A DNA stretch of 64,000 nucleotides from Sphaerimonospora mesophila NBRC 14179 = JCM 3151 (GTDB lineage Bacteria; Actinomycetota; Actinomycetes; Streptosporangiales; Streptosporangiaceae): contig BCRI01000007.1 of NCBI GenBank assembly GCA_001552515.1, positions 1-64,000 on the forward strand, given 5' to 3'. A program made the position numbers and the translations under genes. Each line of letters opens with the position of its first letter. Within the stretch, counting starts at the first letter, position 1. A model generated the notes under the pieces. The model saw nothing but the letters and a program-made list of their open reading frames with translations. It did no database searches and was not told where the DNA came from. Positions 42,542 through 50,829 of the stretch are shown here, piece after piece.

Positions 42542-43911
42542 ACGGCGTGGAGCGCGCGCCGGCCGGTCAGCGACGCGAGCAGCGCGGTGAGCCCGATCAG
42601 CGTGTAGGCGGTGAGGTAGCCGCCCGTGCCGGCGATCGACGTGAGGACGACCCCGGTGAACGCGAGAAACGCCGAGGCCGCGATGCTTTCACCGGCCTGG
42701 AGCGAGGAGCTGTAGTAGCCGTGGAGATCCGGTGGCGCGAGGGCGAGCGTGGCCGAAGTGATCACCGGGTAGGCGAGGCCCATGCCGGCCCCCATGACGA
42801 CGCCGCTCACGGCGACGGCTCCGATCGGCACGAGGCCCCCGATCATGAATGCCGCGCCGATCGGGCCGACGAGCACGAGTCCGGCCGCCCAGCGCAGCAG
42901 GACCGCCGACCCGGCACGCTCCGCGAACCGCCCCTGGAGCCAGGCGCCCGCCGCCCAGCCGAGAGCGCCGACCGCGACGACGAGACCGGCGAGGGCCGGC
43001 CGCAGGCCGCGCTCCTGCTGGAGGTAGAGCGGAAGATAAACGTCGGTGGCGGCGACGGCGGCCCCCAGCATGGCGCGCAGCGCGATCAATCGCGGCGCCC
43101 CGGGGCGGCCGCGCAGCGTTCCCCCGGGCAGAAGCCGGGCTCCCGCCACGATCAGGGCGACGACGCCGATGCCGAGCCAGCCGTAGAGCTGCGGCATGGG
43201 TCGCTGACCCCCCACGTGGACGGCGAGCAGCGCGGCCGCCGTGGCGACGGCCCACCACCCGCGTCGGCCGAAGACAGGCACGCGCCGGGTGTCCGCCCGG
43301 GTGCTGTGACGCCGGGTCGCGACCACCAGGATGGCGAGCGCGGCCCCGGCGCCGAGACCCACCACGGCGAACAGCACGCGCCAGTGCGCCACCTCGACGA
43401 AGGCGCCCGCGACCAGGGGGCCGACCATCGACGGCAGGATCCAGGCGGCGGTGAGCAGGCCGAACATGCGCGCGTGCGCGGCCTGGGGAATGGCCTTCGC
43501 GACGATGACGTAGAGCAGCACCGAGTCGATGCCGCCGCCGAGTCCCTGAAGCAGCCGCCCGACGACGAAGGCGGCCATGTCCGGCGCCACCGCGCAGAGG
43601 GCGAGGCCGGTGACGAAGAGACCGCCGCCGATCGCGAGCGGCGACGTGATGCCGCTGCGGTCGGCCCAGTCGCCGCCGACGATCATTCCGATCAGGGCCG
43701 TGGTCAGGGTCGCGGCGAACGCGAGCGAGTACCATGCCCGCGCGCCGAGGTCGTCGACGATCACCGGGAGCACCGTGGAGATCGACACGGACTCGAACGC
43801 GATGAAGGTCATCAGCACGAGGATGCCGGCGATGACCGGCCAGGTGCGTGCCGTCCAGAGCCGTGACCGCGTAGCCGCCCCGTCGGCGGCGACGATTGAT
43901 GATGTGCTCAC
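42538..43911 (-). CDS. MFS transporter, probable SoxR-regulated exporter
   Basis: A 457-residue major facilitator with about 14 hydrophobic segments. The loop 2-3 motif GGDWADRSG and the antiporter-type motif C region LPSMVGPLVAGAF suggest a drug/proton antiporter. It begins at GTG 43911 and is divergent from soxR across a SoxR-box palindrome. SoxR in actinobacteria responds to redox-active small molecules and often controls their exporters, so this protein probably exports such compounds. It overlaps the convergent LCP gene by four bases (CTAG). Confidence 0.9.
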   Translation of the reverse strand: MSTSSIVAADGAATRSRLWTARTWPVIAGILVLMTFIAFESVSISTVLPVIVDDLGARAWYSLAFAATLTTALIGMIVGGDWADRSGITSPLAIGGGLFVTGLALCAVAPDMAAFVVGRLLQGLGGGIDSVLLYVIVAKAIPQAAHARMFGLLTAAWILPSMVGPLVAGAFVEVAHWRVLFAVVGLGAGAALAILVVATRRHSTRADTRRVPVFGRRGWWAVATAAALLAVHVGGQRPMPQLYGWLGIGVVALIVAGARLLPGGTLRGRPGAPRLIALRAMLGAAVAATDVYLPLYLQQERGLRPALAGLVVAVGALGWAAGAWLQGRFAERAGSAVLLRWAAGLVLVGPIGAAFMIGGLVPIGAVAVSGVVMGAGMGLAYPVITSATLALAPPDLHGYYSSSLQAGESIAASAFLAFTGVVLTSIAGTGGYLTAYTLIGLTALLASLTGRRALHAV

Positions 43912-43956
43912 TGCTGCCTGTCATTCTGTGCGCGAGGTGGTGTGGCTAGACTCGAC

Positions 43957-43976
43957 ACATCAAGTCGGCTTGATGT
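43957..43976. promoter_or_regulatory. SoxR box between the MFS gene and soxR
   Basis: ACATCAAG-tcgg-CTTGATGT is a perfect palindrome with 8-base arms and closely follows the SoxR box CCTCAAGTTAACTTGAGG. It lies 22 bases before the soxR ATG and 45 bases from the MFS start, so SoxR can control both genes. Confidence 0.82.
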
Positions 43977-43997
43977 CGGAGTCGTTTGGAGATCCGG

Positions 43998-44456
43998 ATG
44001 CCCCAGCTTGAACCGGGTGTGATCTGGCTGAAGCCGGGACAGATCGCCGAGCGGGCCGGTGTCGCCGTCTCCACGCTGCATTACTACGAAAGCGTGGGGC
44101 TCATCCGGAGTCGCCGCACGAGCGGGAACCGGCGCGAGTACACCCGTGACACGCTGCGGCTGATCGCGTTCATCCGCGCTGCGCAGCGGGTGGGCGTCTC
44201 GCTGGAGAAGATCAGGGAAGCGCTTGACCAGCTACCCCGGGAGCGCGTGCCCACGAAACGCGACTGGGCCCGGCTGGCACGCCAGTGGCATGACGATCTG
44301 ACCACCAGGATCGAAGAGCTCACCGCACTGCGGGACCGCTTCTCCGACTGCATCGGCTGCGGCTGCCTGTCGCTGCGGTCCTGCCCCTACTCCAACCCCG
44401 AAGACGTGCTCGGCAGGGAAGGCACCGGGGCGCGGCGCCTTCCCCGGCGGCCATGA
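43998..44456 (+). CDS. soxR: Redox-sensing MerR-type activator SoxR
   Basis: A 152-residue MerR-family protein. The winged helix-turn-helix (about residues 12-80) starts PGQIAERAGVAVSTLHYYES. The [2Fe-2S] cluster motif has Cys118, Cys121, Cys123 and Cys129 (CIGCGCLSLRSC), the exact SoxR pattern. It activates promoters with long spacers when the cluster is oxidised. I chose ATG 43998 because GGAG lies 6 bases upstream. SoxR boxes are found in its own divergent promoter and upstream of the quinone oxidoreductase gene, which is convergent with soxR only 3 bases away. Confidence 0.96.
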   Translation: MPQLEPGVIWLKPGQIAERAGVAVSTLHYYESVGLIRSRRTSGNRREYTRDTLRLIAFIRAAQRVGVSLEKIREALDQLPRERVPTKRDWARLARQWHDDLTTRIEELTALRDRFSDCIGCGCLSLRSCPYSNPEDVLGREGTGARRLPRRP

Positions 44457-44459
44457 CGA

Positions 44460-45371
44460 TCAGGACATGGTGATCACGATCTTGCCGCGCCCGTGCCCCG
44501 TACCGAGCTCGCGATGGGCGTCGGCGGCGCGGTCCAGGGGGTACGTCGAGCGGATCAGCGAGGTGATCTCGCCCTTGGCGTACAGCTCGACCAGGTGACC
44601 CAGGCGTTCCGCGGAGCGGGCGCCGGAGAGGGTGGCGACCCCGACCTTCGGGCCTTCCTCGTGCTCATAGATCGTGCGGGTCCGGGTGAGGTCCCTGGCC
44701 AGCTCCAGCGTGGCCGCCAGCGCCTCACGCCCGGCGCCGTCGAGGACGACGTCGACGCCGTCGGGCGCCAGAGCGCGCACCTGCCCGACGAGGTCCGACC
44801 GGTAGTCGACGGGTTCCGCGCCGAGCAGGCACAGGTAGTCGTGGTGATCTGAGCGCGCCGTGCCGATCACTCGCGCGCCGCGCAACCGGGCCAGTTGTAC
44901 GGCGAAGCCGCCGACGGCCCCGGCGGCGGCGTGGATCAGCACCGCGTCTCCCGGCCCGGGCCGTACCTCCTCCCAGGCGATCTCCGCGGTCTGCGCCCCC
45001 GCGGTGAACCCACCGGCGACCTCCCACGACATCGAGGACGGCTTGCCGACGATCTGGTCGGCGCCGACCACCACGAACTCGGCGTAGCAGCCGAGCAAAG
45101 TGAAACCGAGCACCTCGTCACCGGGCCGCCAGCCGGTCACGCCGTCCCCGACGGTGTCGATCACTCCGGCGAACTCGTTGCCCGGGATGGGCGGCAGCTC
45201 ACCGGTCGCGTACGGCGGTCGCCACCCAGCGCGGACGGCAAGGTCGAACGGCTGGACCCCCGCCGCGCGCACCCGTACCCGTACCTGACCCGCGCCGGGC
45301 ACGGGGTCGGGAACCTCACGCGTCTGGAGTACCTCCGGTCCACCGGGCTTCGTGACATAGGCGACCTTCAT
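44460..45371 (-). CDS. NADP-dependent quinone oxidoreductase-like protein (zinc-free MDR family), SoxR target
   Basis: A 303-residue medium-chain reductase. The N-terminal GroES-like part contains PGNEFAGVIDTVGDGV, and the Rossmann part has the nucleotide loop HAAAGAVGGFAVQLARLRGA. No structural zinc Cys cluster is present. It would reduce quinones or similar electrophiles with NADPH. I chose ATG 45371 (MKVAYVTKPG), preceded by AGAGGAAG; an upstream start would add ten residues. A near-canonical SoxR box lies 38 bases upstream, so induction by redox-cycling agents is expected. Confidence 0.92.
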   Translation of the reverse strand: MKVAYVTKPGGPEVLQTREVPDPVPGAGQVRVRVRAAGVQPFDLAVRAGWRPPYATGELPPIPGNEFAGVIDTVGDGVTGWRPGDEVLGFTLLGCYAEFVVVGADQIVGKPSSMSWEVAGGFTAGAQTAEIAWEEVRPGPGDAVLIHAAAGAVGGFAVQLARLRGARVIGTARSDHHDYLCLLGAEPVDYRSDLVGQVRALAPDGVDVVLDGAGREALAATLELARDLTRTRTIYEHEEGPKVGVATLSGARSAERLGHLVELYAKGEITSLIRSTYPLDRAADAHRELGTGHGRGKIVITMS

Positions 45372-45408
45372 GGATCTTCCTCTCATCGTTGGGAAGTCCA
45401 CCGTCCTA

Positions 45409-45426
45409 CATCAAGTCAACTTGACG
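45409..45426. promoter_or_regulatory. SoxR box upstream of the quinone oxidoreductase gene
   Basis: CATCAAGTCAACTTGACG contains the perfect palindrome TCAAGT-ca-ACTTGA and matches the SoxR consensus CCTCAAGTTAACTTGAGG at 15 of 18 positions. It lies 38 bases before the start codon at 45371 and 25 bases from the second giant repeat element. Confidence 0.88.
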
Positions 45427-45451
45427 TCAAGCCACCCCCTCCCCCACGCCG

Positions 45452-45690
45452 TGATCTTTCGAATACTCGCAGGAAGAGCCGTGAGCAGGGATTTCATGTT
45501 CGTGATCTTGCATTTCCTCGCAGACACATGCCCTGAGCAGCGGAAATATCGTTGATGATCTTGCACTTGCGATTGCAAGATCACGAAATACATAGGTGCG
45601 GCCCAGACGGCCCGCGTGCGAGAAACTGCAAGATCACGAGATGGATCAACGCAGGTCAGGAGGGTGATCTGCGAGAAAACGCAAGATCAC
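45452..45690. repeat. Giant inverted-repeat element, copy 2 (53-bp TGATCTTGC units)
   Basis: TGATCTT starts at 45452, 45503 and 45556 (51 and 53 apart), and reversed units end at 45583, 45636 and 45689 (53 and 53 apart). The central hairpin has 10-base arms 45556-45565 and 45574-45583 with an 8-base loop. The first unit carries the variant core GTGAGCAGGGATTTC and is 51 bases long. The element lies 21 bases beyond the stop codon of the enolase-superfamily gene and upstream of a SoxR promoter, so it would insulate the two transcripts. Confidence 0.88.
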
Positions 45691-45710
45691 GGGAGGGATG
45701 CGGGGCGGGT

Positions 45711-46700
45711 TCAGACTCGGAAGGACTCGCGGGCGAGGCGCCGTACCCGCGACTCGTCCACGGTGTGGCCGAGGCCCGGCTGGGTGAGCGGCACGGCGAC
45801 GACGCCACCCGACGCGTCGACGGGCGGGAGGACGACCTGGGCGCTTCGCGGCGGCTCGGCCACGTCGCTCGGCATCGAGCAGCCCGGCAGGCTCGCCACC
45901 GCCACGGTGGCGGCACGGGCCAGCCCCGCGCCGTGCCCACCGGCGCAGATGATGTCCCATCCGGCGGCGACCGCGTGATCGTGCACGAGCCGTACGGCGC
46001 CGAGCGAGCCGATCAGCGCCGGGCGCAGCAGCAGCGCGCGACCTGCCTTCAGGCCCACCGCCTCGTCCAGCTCTGCCGCCGAGCCGACCTCGACCGCCAC
46101 CGCCGCGGCCACCCGGTCCTGCAGGTCGGCGCTGGTCAGCAGGTCCTTGAACGGGCGTTCGATGGCGACGACGCCGTAGGCGTCCAGCGCCTCGAGCTGG
46201 CCCGTCCCGGTATAGGCGCCGTGCCCGTCGACGGCGATGGCCAGGCCCGGATAGGCGGCGCGGACCGCCCGGAGCGGCTCGACGTCCCAGCCCGGGTAGA
46301 CGTCGAGCGTCACATGCCCGTAACCCGCGCAGACGTGCCGGTTCACCCGGGCGATCATGCTTTCCAGCGAGCGGTCGGCCGCCAGCCGCACGGTGCCGAT
46401 CAGGGAGGTGCGGCTTCCGCCGAGGGCGTGCGCGAGCGGGACGCCGTTCATCCGGCCCCACAGGTCCCAGACCGCCATGTCCCCGGCCGACCCGCCGGGG
46501 ATCTCCCCCAGCTCCGCCGGGTGCTCCCAGTCGACGCCGACGAGGGCGGGAAGCGACCGCTCCACCCCGGGAGCCGTCCCAAGGGCCTCGCCCCAGCCGG
46601 TCGCGCCGCCGTAGTCCGTGATTTTGACCAGCGTGGTCTCCGGACGCCTGCCGTACGGCAGGGTCATCCTGAAGACCTCCAGCTCTCGGACGCGCGGCAC
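45711..46700 (-). CDS. Enolase-superfamily protein (MenC/N-acylamino acid racemase-like) with altered catalytic residues
   Basis: A 329-residue protein with the two-domain enolase-superfamily plan. The fold markers are recognisable: VTLDVYPGWD (about 130-139), VDGHGAYT (157-164), IERPF (180-184) and the barrel end GGHGAGLARAAT. The catalytic pattern is not intact. The KxK on the second barrel strand is replaced by Thr131-x-Asp133, and the opposing Lys before PxxxG is Arg226. Two of three metal ligands (Asp158, Glu181) remain, with Glu204 a possible third. It may have another activity or none. No men or amino-acid racemase partner is adjacent. Confidence 0.75.
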   Translation of the reverse strand: MPRVRELEVFRMTLPYGRRPETTLVKITDYGGATGWGEALGTAPGVERSLPALVGVDWEHPAELGEIPGGSAGDMAVWDLWGRMNGVPLAHALGGSRTSLIGTVRLAADRSLESMIARVNRHVCAGYGHVTLDVYPGWDVEPLRAVRAAYPGLAIAVDGHGAYTGTGQLEALDAYGVVAIERPFKDLLTSADLQDRVAAAVAVEVGSAAELDEAVGLKAGRALLLRPALIGSLGAVRLVHDHAVAAGWDIICAGGHGAGLARAATVAVASLPGCSMPSDVAEPPRSAQVVLPPVDASGGVVAVPLTQPGLGHTVDESRVRRLARESFRV

Positions 46701-46948
46701 CTGACCCCCCTTCGGATAGACCCTACGCCCAAGGGACGGGTGTCCCGGTCACGGCGACCACCGGATCGGCCATGCGGGAACGGGACCTGCGGCCGCCGTC
46801 CCGGCGGCACGACTTCCGGTCATGACAAGAAATAACGCAAGAGTAACGGTTTGGAACGACCCGGCTAGGCCGGCTCGCATCGCGAGTACCGTCCTCACAT
46901 CGTCTCGCGATCTCCCCTTCCCCTCATGAATAACTTGCGGAGGAAACC
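46701..46948 (+). promoter_or_regulatory. Promoter and leader region of the liv operon
   Basis: There is no gene in this gap. It includes an AT-richer stretch (46820-46855) and an inverted repeat, ATCGCGAG (46879-46886), 17-base loop, CTCGCGAT (46904-46911), in what should be the 5' leader. GGAGG lies 5 bases before the livK GTG at 46949. The hairpin could be an operator or an attenuator for the amino-acid transport operon. Confidence 0.45.
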
Positions 46949-48169
46949 GTGCGTCAGCGTGCATTTCTCAGGAGCGGCGCTCTGCTGGTCGTCGGGGCCC
47001 TGGCGCTGGCGGCGTGCGGGACGCGGGCGAACGAGTCCGACGGCGGCGCCGCCGACGGGCAGAAGGTCGTGAAGATCGGAGTGATCGCGCCGCTGACCGG
47101 CAACCTGTCGGCGATCGGGCTGGGCATCCGCAACTCGGTCGATCTGGCGATCCGCCAGGCGAACGAGCAGAACGCGCTCCCCGGCTGGAAGATCGAACTG
47201 CGGGCGGAGGACGACCAGGCCACTCCGCAGGTGGGCCAGCAGGCGGCGAGCACGCTGGCGGACGACCCGGCGATCGCCGGAGTGGTCGGGACGTACAACT
47301 CGAGCGTGGCCCAGAACGTGATGCCGGTGCTCGACAAGGCGAGCATCGTCCAGGTGTCGCCCGGCAACACCGGCCCGGCGCTGACCATGGGCGAGGACCT
47401 GGACAACCCGAAGCGGCCCTACCACAACTACTTCCGCACCTGCACCACCGACGCGATCCAGGGGCCGTTCGGCGCGCGTTACGTCTACAACACGCTCGGC
47501 ATCAAGAAGATCGCGACGATCAACGACAAGAAGACGTACGGCGTGGGCCTGGTGGCGCAGTTCACCAAGGAGTTCAAGGCGCTCGGCGGCGAGGTGGTCT
47601 CCGAGCAGACGATCAACCCGGATGACACCGACTACTCGTCGGTGATCGCCAAGGTGGCGGCGGCCAAGCCCGACCTGCTCTACTACGGCGGGGAGTACCC
47701 CCAGGGCGGCCCGCTGAGCCGGCAGATGAAGGCGCGCGGGCTGAAGATCCCGCTGATGGGCGGCGACGGCATCGTCGACCCCAAGTACATCGAGCTCGGC
47801 GGCGACACCTCGGTCGGCGACTTCGGCACCAGCGTGGGTGCGCCGGTGGAGGCGCTGGACTCGGCGAAGGCGTTCGTGGACGCCTACCAGAAGGCCGGGT
47901 TCAGCGAGTCCTACTCGGCGTACGGCGCCTACGCCTTCGACGCCGCGAACGCGATCATCAACGGGCTGAAGGTGTCGCTCAAGGACGCGACGGAGATCAC
48001 CACGGACGTGCGCGAGGCGACGATCCAGGCGGTGCAGAACACGTCGTTCGAGGGAACCTCGGGGCACGTGGCGTTCGACCAGTTCGGCGACAACACCACG
48101 AAGATCCTCACGGTCTACAAGGTCGAGGGCGGCGAGTGGACGGCGGCCCACACCGACTCCTTCAAGTAG
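46949..48169 (+). CDS. livK: Branched-chain amino acid ABC transporter substrate-binding lipoprotein
   Basis: A 406-residue type I periplasmic-binding-fold protein anchored as a lipoprotein. The lipobox LALAAC puts the lipidated Cys at residue 23, and the mature part starts with VVKIGVIAPLTGNLSAIG, typical of Leu/Ile/Val-binding proteins. It captures branched-chain amino acids (or related amides) outside the membrane and delivers them to LivHM. GGAGG precedes GTG 46949. It is the first gene of a complete livKHMGF set. Confidence 0.93.
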   Translation: MRQRAFLRSGALLVVGALALAACGTRANESDGGAADGQKVVKIGVIAPLTGNLSAIGLGIRNSVDLAIRQANEQNALPGWKIELRAEDDQATPQVGQQAASTLADDPAIAGVVGTYNSSVAQNVMPVLDKASIVQVSPGNTGPALTMGEDLDNPKRPYHNYFRTCTTDAIQGPFGARYVYNTLGIKKIATINDKKTYGVGLVAQFTKEFKALGGEVVSEQTINPDDTDYSSVIAKVAAAKPDLLYYGGEYPQGGPLSRQMKARGLKIPLMGGDGIVDPKYIELGGDTSVGDFGTSVGAPVEALDSAKAFVDAYQKAGFSESYSAYGAYAFDAANAIINGLKVSLKDATEITTDVREATIQAVQNTSFEGTSGHVAFDQFGDNTTKILTVYKVEGGEWTAAHTDSFK

Positions 48170-48205
48170 TCCGTCAGGTGTGGTGACGGGTCCGCGGAGG
48201 TTCGG

Positions 48206-49132
48206 GTGCTCACCCAGTTCGTGCAGCAGTTGGCCAACGGGGTCGTGCTGGGCGCCATGTACGCCCTGATCGCGTTGGGCTACACGATGGTGTACGGCAT
48301 CATCCAGTTGATCAACTTCGCACACGGCGAGATCTTCATGATCGGCGCGTTCGGAGCGTTCACGGTCTACCGGTACGTCCTGCCGGACGGGACGAGCCTG
48401 TGGGTCGCGCTGCCGTTGATGCTGCTCGGCGGGGTGCTCGCCGCCGTGCTCGTGGCCGTGGCGATGGAGCGGTTCGCCTATCGCCCGTTACGCAACGCGC
48501 CGCGGCTGGCGCCTCTGATCACGGCGATCGGCGTGTCGATCGCGCTGCAGGAGGCGGTGCGGCTCTACTACCCCGACGCCCGGTCGAAGCTGGCGTTCCC
48601 GCAGTTGATCAGCGGGTCGCCGATCCCGATCGGATTCGGCGCGAGCGTGGACCGGGCCTCGGTCGTGGTGGTGCTCGTGTCGGTGCTCTGCATGGTGGCG
48701 TTGACGCTGTTCGTACGGCGGAGCCGCATGGGGCGGGCGATGCAGGCGACCGCGCAGGACCCGGACACCGCCCGGCTGATGGGGATCGACATCGACCGGG
48801 TGATCGTGGTGTCGTTCGTGCTGGGGGCGGCACTGGCGGCGGTGGCCGGGATGGCGCAGGGGCTGTACCTGGGGCAGATCGACTTCCGGATGGGGTTCAT
48901 CGCCGGGTTGAAGGCGTTCACCGCGGCGGTGCTGGGCGGGATCGGCAACATCCAGGGCGCGGTGGTCGGCGGGTTCGCGCTCGGCCTGGTCGAGGTGATG
49001 GCGGTGCAGTACATCCCCGGCCAGTTCGGCGGCGGGGCGTGGAAGGACGTGTGGGCGTTCGCACTGCTGATCTTGGTGCTGGTCTTCCGGCCGCAGGGGC
49101 TGCTGGGTGAGCGAGTGGCGGACCGGGCATGA
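48206..49132 (+). CDS. livH: Branched-chain amino acid ABC transporter permease LivH
   Basis: A 308-residue inner-membrane permease with about eight hydrophobic segments. It matches LivH from VLGAMYALIALGYTMVYGII near the N terminus to the conserved coupling region around FTAAVLGGIGNIQGAVVGG. It pairs with LivM to form the channel. GGAGG lies 9 bases before GTG 48206, 36 bases after livK, and its stop overlaps the livM start by four bases. Confidence 0.94.
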   Translation: MLTQFVQQLANGVVLGAMYALIALGYTMVYGIIQLINFAHGEIFMIGAFGAFTVYRYVLPDGTSLWVALPLMLLGGVLAAVLVAVAMERFAYRPLRNAPRLAPLITAIGVSIALQEAVRLYYPDARSKLAFPQLISGSPIPIGFGASVDRASVVVVLVSVLCMVALTLFVRRSRMGRAMQATAQDPDTARLMGIDIDRVIVVSFVLGAALAAVAGMAQGLYLGQIDFRMGFIAGLKAFTAAVLGGIGNIQGAVVGGFALGLVEVMAVQYIPGQFGGGAWKDVWAFALLILVLVFRPQGLLGERVADRA

Positions 49133-50829
49133 GCGGCGGAGCGAACACCCCACTGCGGCGGCTGGTCGAGAAGGGCCGGGCGTCGACGGCCACGGCCCGT
49201 ACGGCGACGCTGCTCGGCGCGGCGTCGAGCCTCGCTTCGACGTTCCTGGCCTGGTCGTACGGCAGCGCGTTCCCCGGAGACCTGACGATCTACGGTTACC
49301 CCGGCGGCGCCCAGGTGCACGTGCTGGTGCTGGCGGCGGTCGCGATCGCGCTGCTGCTGATCGAGGTCAGCCCTCTGCGCCGGGTGGTGACGCCGGGCGG
49401 GGTGGGCGGCACGGTCCGCGTCCTGGCCTCGGGCGTGTTCCTGATCACGGCGTTCACGGTGCTCGCGATCGGCGTCGAGCTGGGCGGGCTGATCAACGTG
49501 GAGTGGGGCGGCTGGGTGGCCCTGGTGGCCGCCGCGGTGTTCGCCGTGGCCGCCCGGCTGCTGCCCGCCGATCGGCCGGCGGTGTGGTCGTACCGCCTGC
49601 CGGACTGGGTGGAGTTCCTGGTCATCGCCGTCGTGCTGGGCCTGGCGCTGGCCGCGTTCGTGCAGGCGCTGGCGATCCCCGAGTGGGAGATCTTCCTGTG
49701 TTACCTGGTCGCCCTTGGCGCTGCCCTGGCGGCGGCCTGGCGACTGGGGCTGGCCGCGTGGATCTCCGCGGTGGGCGCGCGGCACCGGGGAGTGACGGTG
49801 ACCGCCGCGTTCGTCGTCGCCGCGGCGTTCCCGTTCACCCAGGGCTCGGACAACCACTGGCTGAACGTGATGGTCAACGTGGGGATCTTCGCCACCACGG
49901 CGATCGGACTGAACATCGTGGTCGGCCTGGCCGGGCTGCTGGACCTGGGATACGTCGCCTTCCTCGGCGTGGGCGCGTACGTGGGGGCGCTGCTGTCCGG
50001 GGCCGCGGCGAGCTCCATCGGCTGGAATCCGCCGTTCGCGGTCACCGTGGTGATCGGCGCGGTGGTCACCGCGATCGTCGGGGTGATCATCGGGACGCCG
50101 ACGCTGCGGGTGCGCGGCGACTATCTGGCGATCGTGACGCTGGGCTTCGGTGAGATCTTCCGGATCACCGTGAACAACCTCGACGGCAGCACCGGCCCGC
50201 AGGTGACGAACGGGCCGAACGGCATCCCGGGGATCCCGGACCTGGTGTTCCTCGGGGTGGACTTCGGCCAGTCGCACACGATCTTCGGCATGAACCTGGG
50301 ATATTTCGCGAACTACTTCTTCCTGGAACTGGTGCTGATCGCGTTCGTGATCCTGGTGTTCTCGCGGATGAACAACTCCCGGCTCGGCCGGGCCTGGCTG
50401 GCGATCCGCGAGGACGAGGTGGCCGCGCAGGCGGCGGGGATCAACACGTTCCGGTTGAAGCTGCTGGCCTTCGCTCTCGGTGCGACGCTCGCCGGGATGG
50501 CGGGCACCATCCAGGCGCACGCCATCTCCTCCATCACCCCCGACTCCTATCAGTTCCTCAACTCGGCGTTCCTGGTCGCCGCGGTGGTGCTCGGCGGGAT
50601 GGGCACGGTCACCGGCGCGATGCTCGGGTCGGTGGTGCTGTTGCTGCTGCCGGAGAAGTTCCGGTTCTTCCAGGACAACAAGCTGCTGATCTTCGGCCTG
50701 ACGTTGGTGCTGATGATGCGGTTCCGGCCGGAGGGAATGATCGCGAACAAGCGCCGGCAGGCGGAGTTCCACGAGGAGGAGATCTCCGAGCGGCTCGGCC
50801 GGGAGGCCCAGGCGGAGGGAGCGCGATGA
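49129..50829 (+). CDS. livM: Branched-chain amino acid ABC transporter permease LivM, N-terminally extended
   Basis: A 566-residue permease. The C-terminal approximately 330 residues are typical LivM (NVGIFATTAIGLNIVVGLAG onward, with the coupling segment STGPQVTNGPNG). Ahead of it lie about 220 extra residues with several hydrophobic helices, longer than the common E. coli-type LivM (about 425). It overlaps livH by ATGA and livG by four bases, so translation is coupled along the operon. Confidence 0.93.
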   Translation: MSGGANTPLRRLVEKGRASTATARTATLLGAASSLASTFLAWSYGSAFPGDLTIYGYPGGAQVHVLVLAAVAIALLLIEVSPLRRVVTPGGVGGTVRVLASGVFLITAFTVLAIGVELGGLINVEWGGWVALVAAAVFAVAARLLPADRPAVWSYRLPDWVEFLVIAVVLGLALAAFVQALAIPEWEIFLCYLVALGAALAAAWRLGLAAWISAVGARHRGVTVTAAFVVAAAFPFTQGSDNHWLNVMVNVGIFATTAIGLNIVVGLAGLLDLGYVAFLGVGAYVGALLSGAAASSIGWNPPFAVTVVIGAVVTAIVGVIIGTPTLRVRGDYLAIVTLGFGEIFRITVNNLDGSTGPQVTNGPNGIPGIPDLVFLGVDFGQSHTIFGMNLGYFANYFFLELVLIAFVILVFSRMNNSRLGRAWLAIREDEVAAQAAGINTFRLKLLAFALGATLAGMAGTIQAHAISSITPDSYQFLNSAFLVAAVVLGGMGTVTGAMLGSVVLLLLPEKFRFFQDNKLLIFGLTLVLMMRFRPEGMIANKRRQAEFHEEEISERLGREAQAEGAR

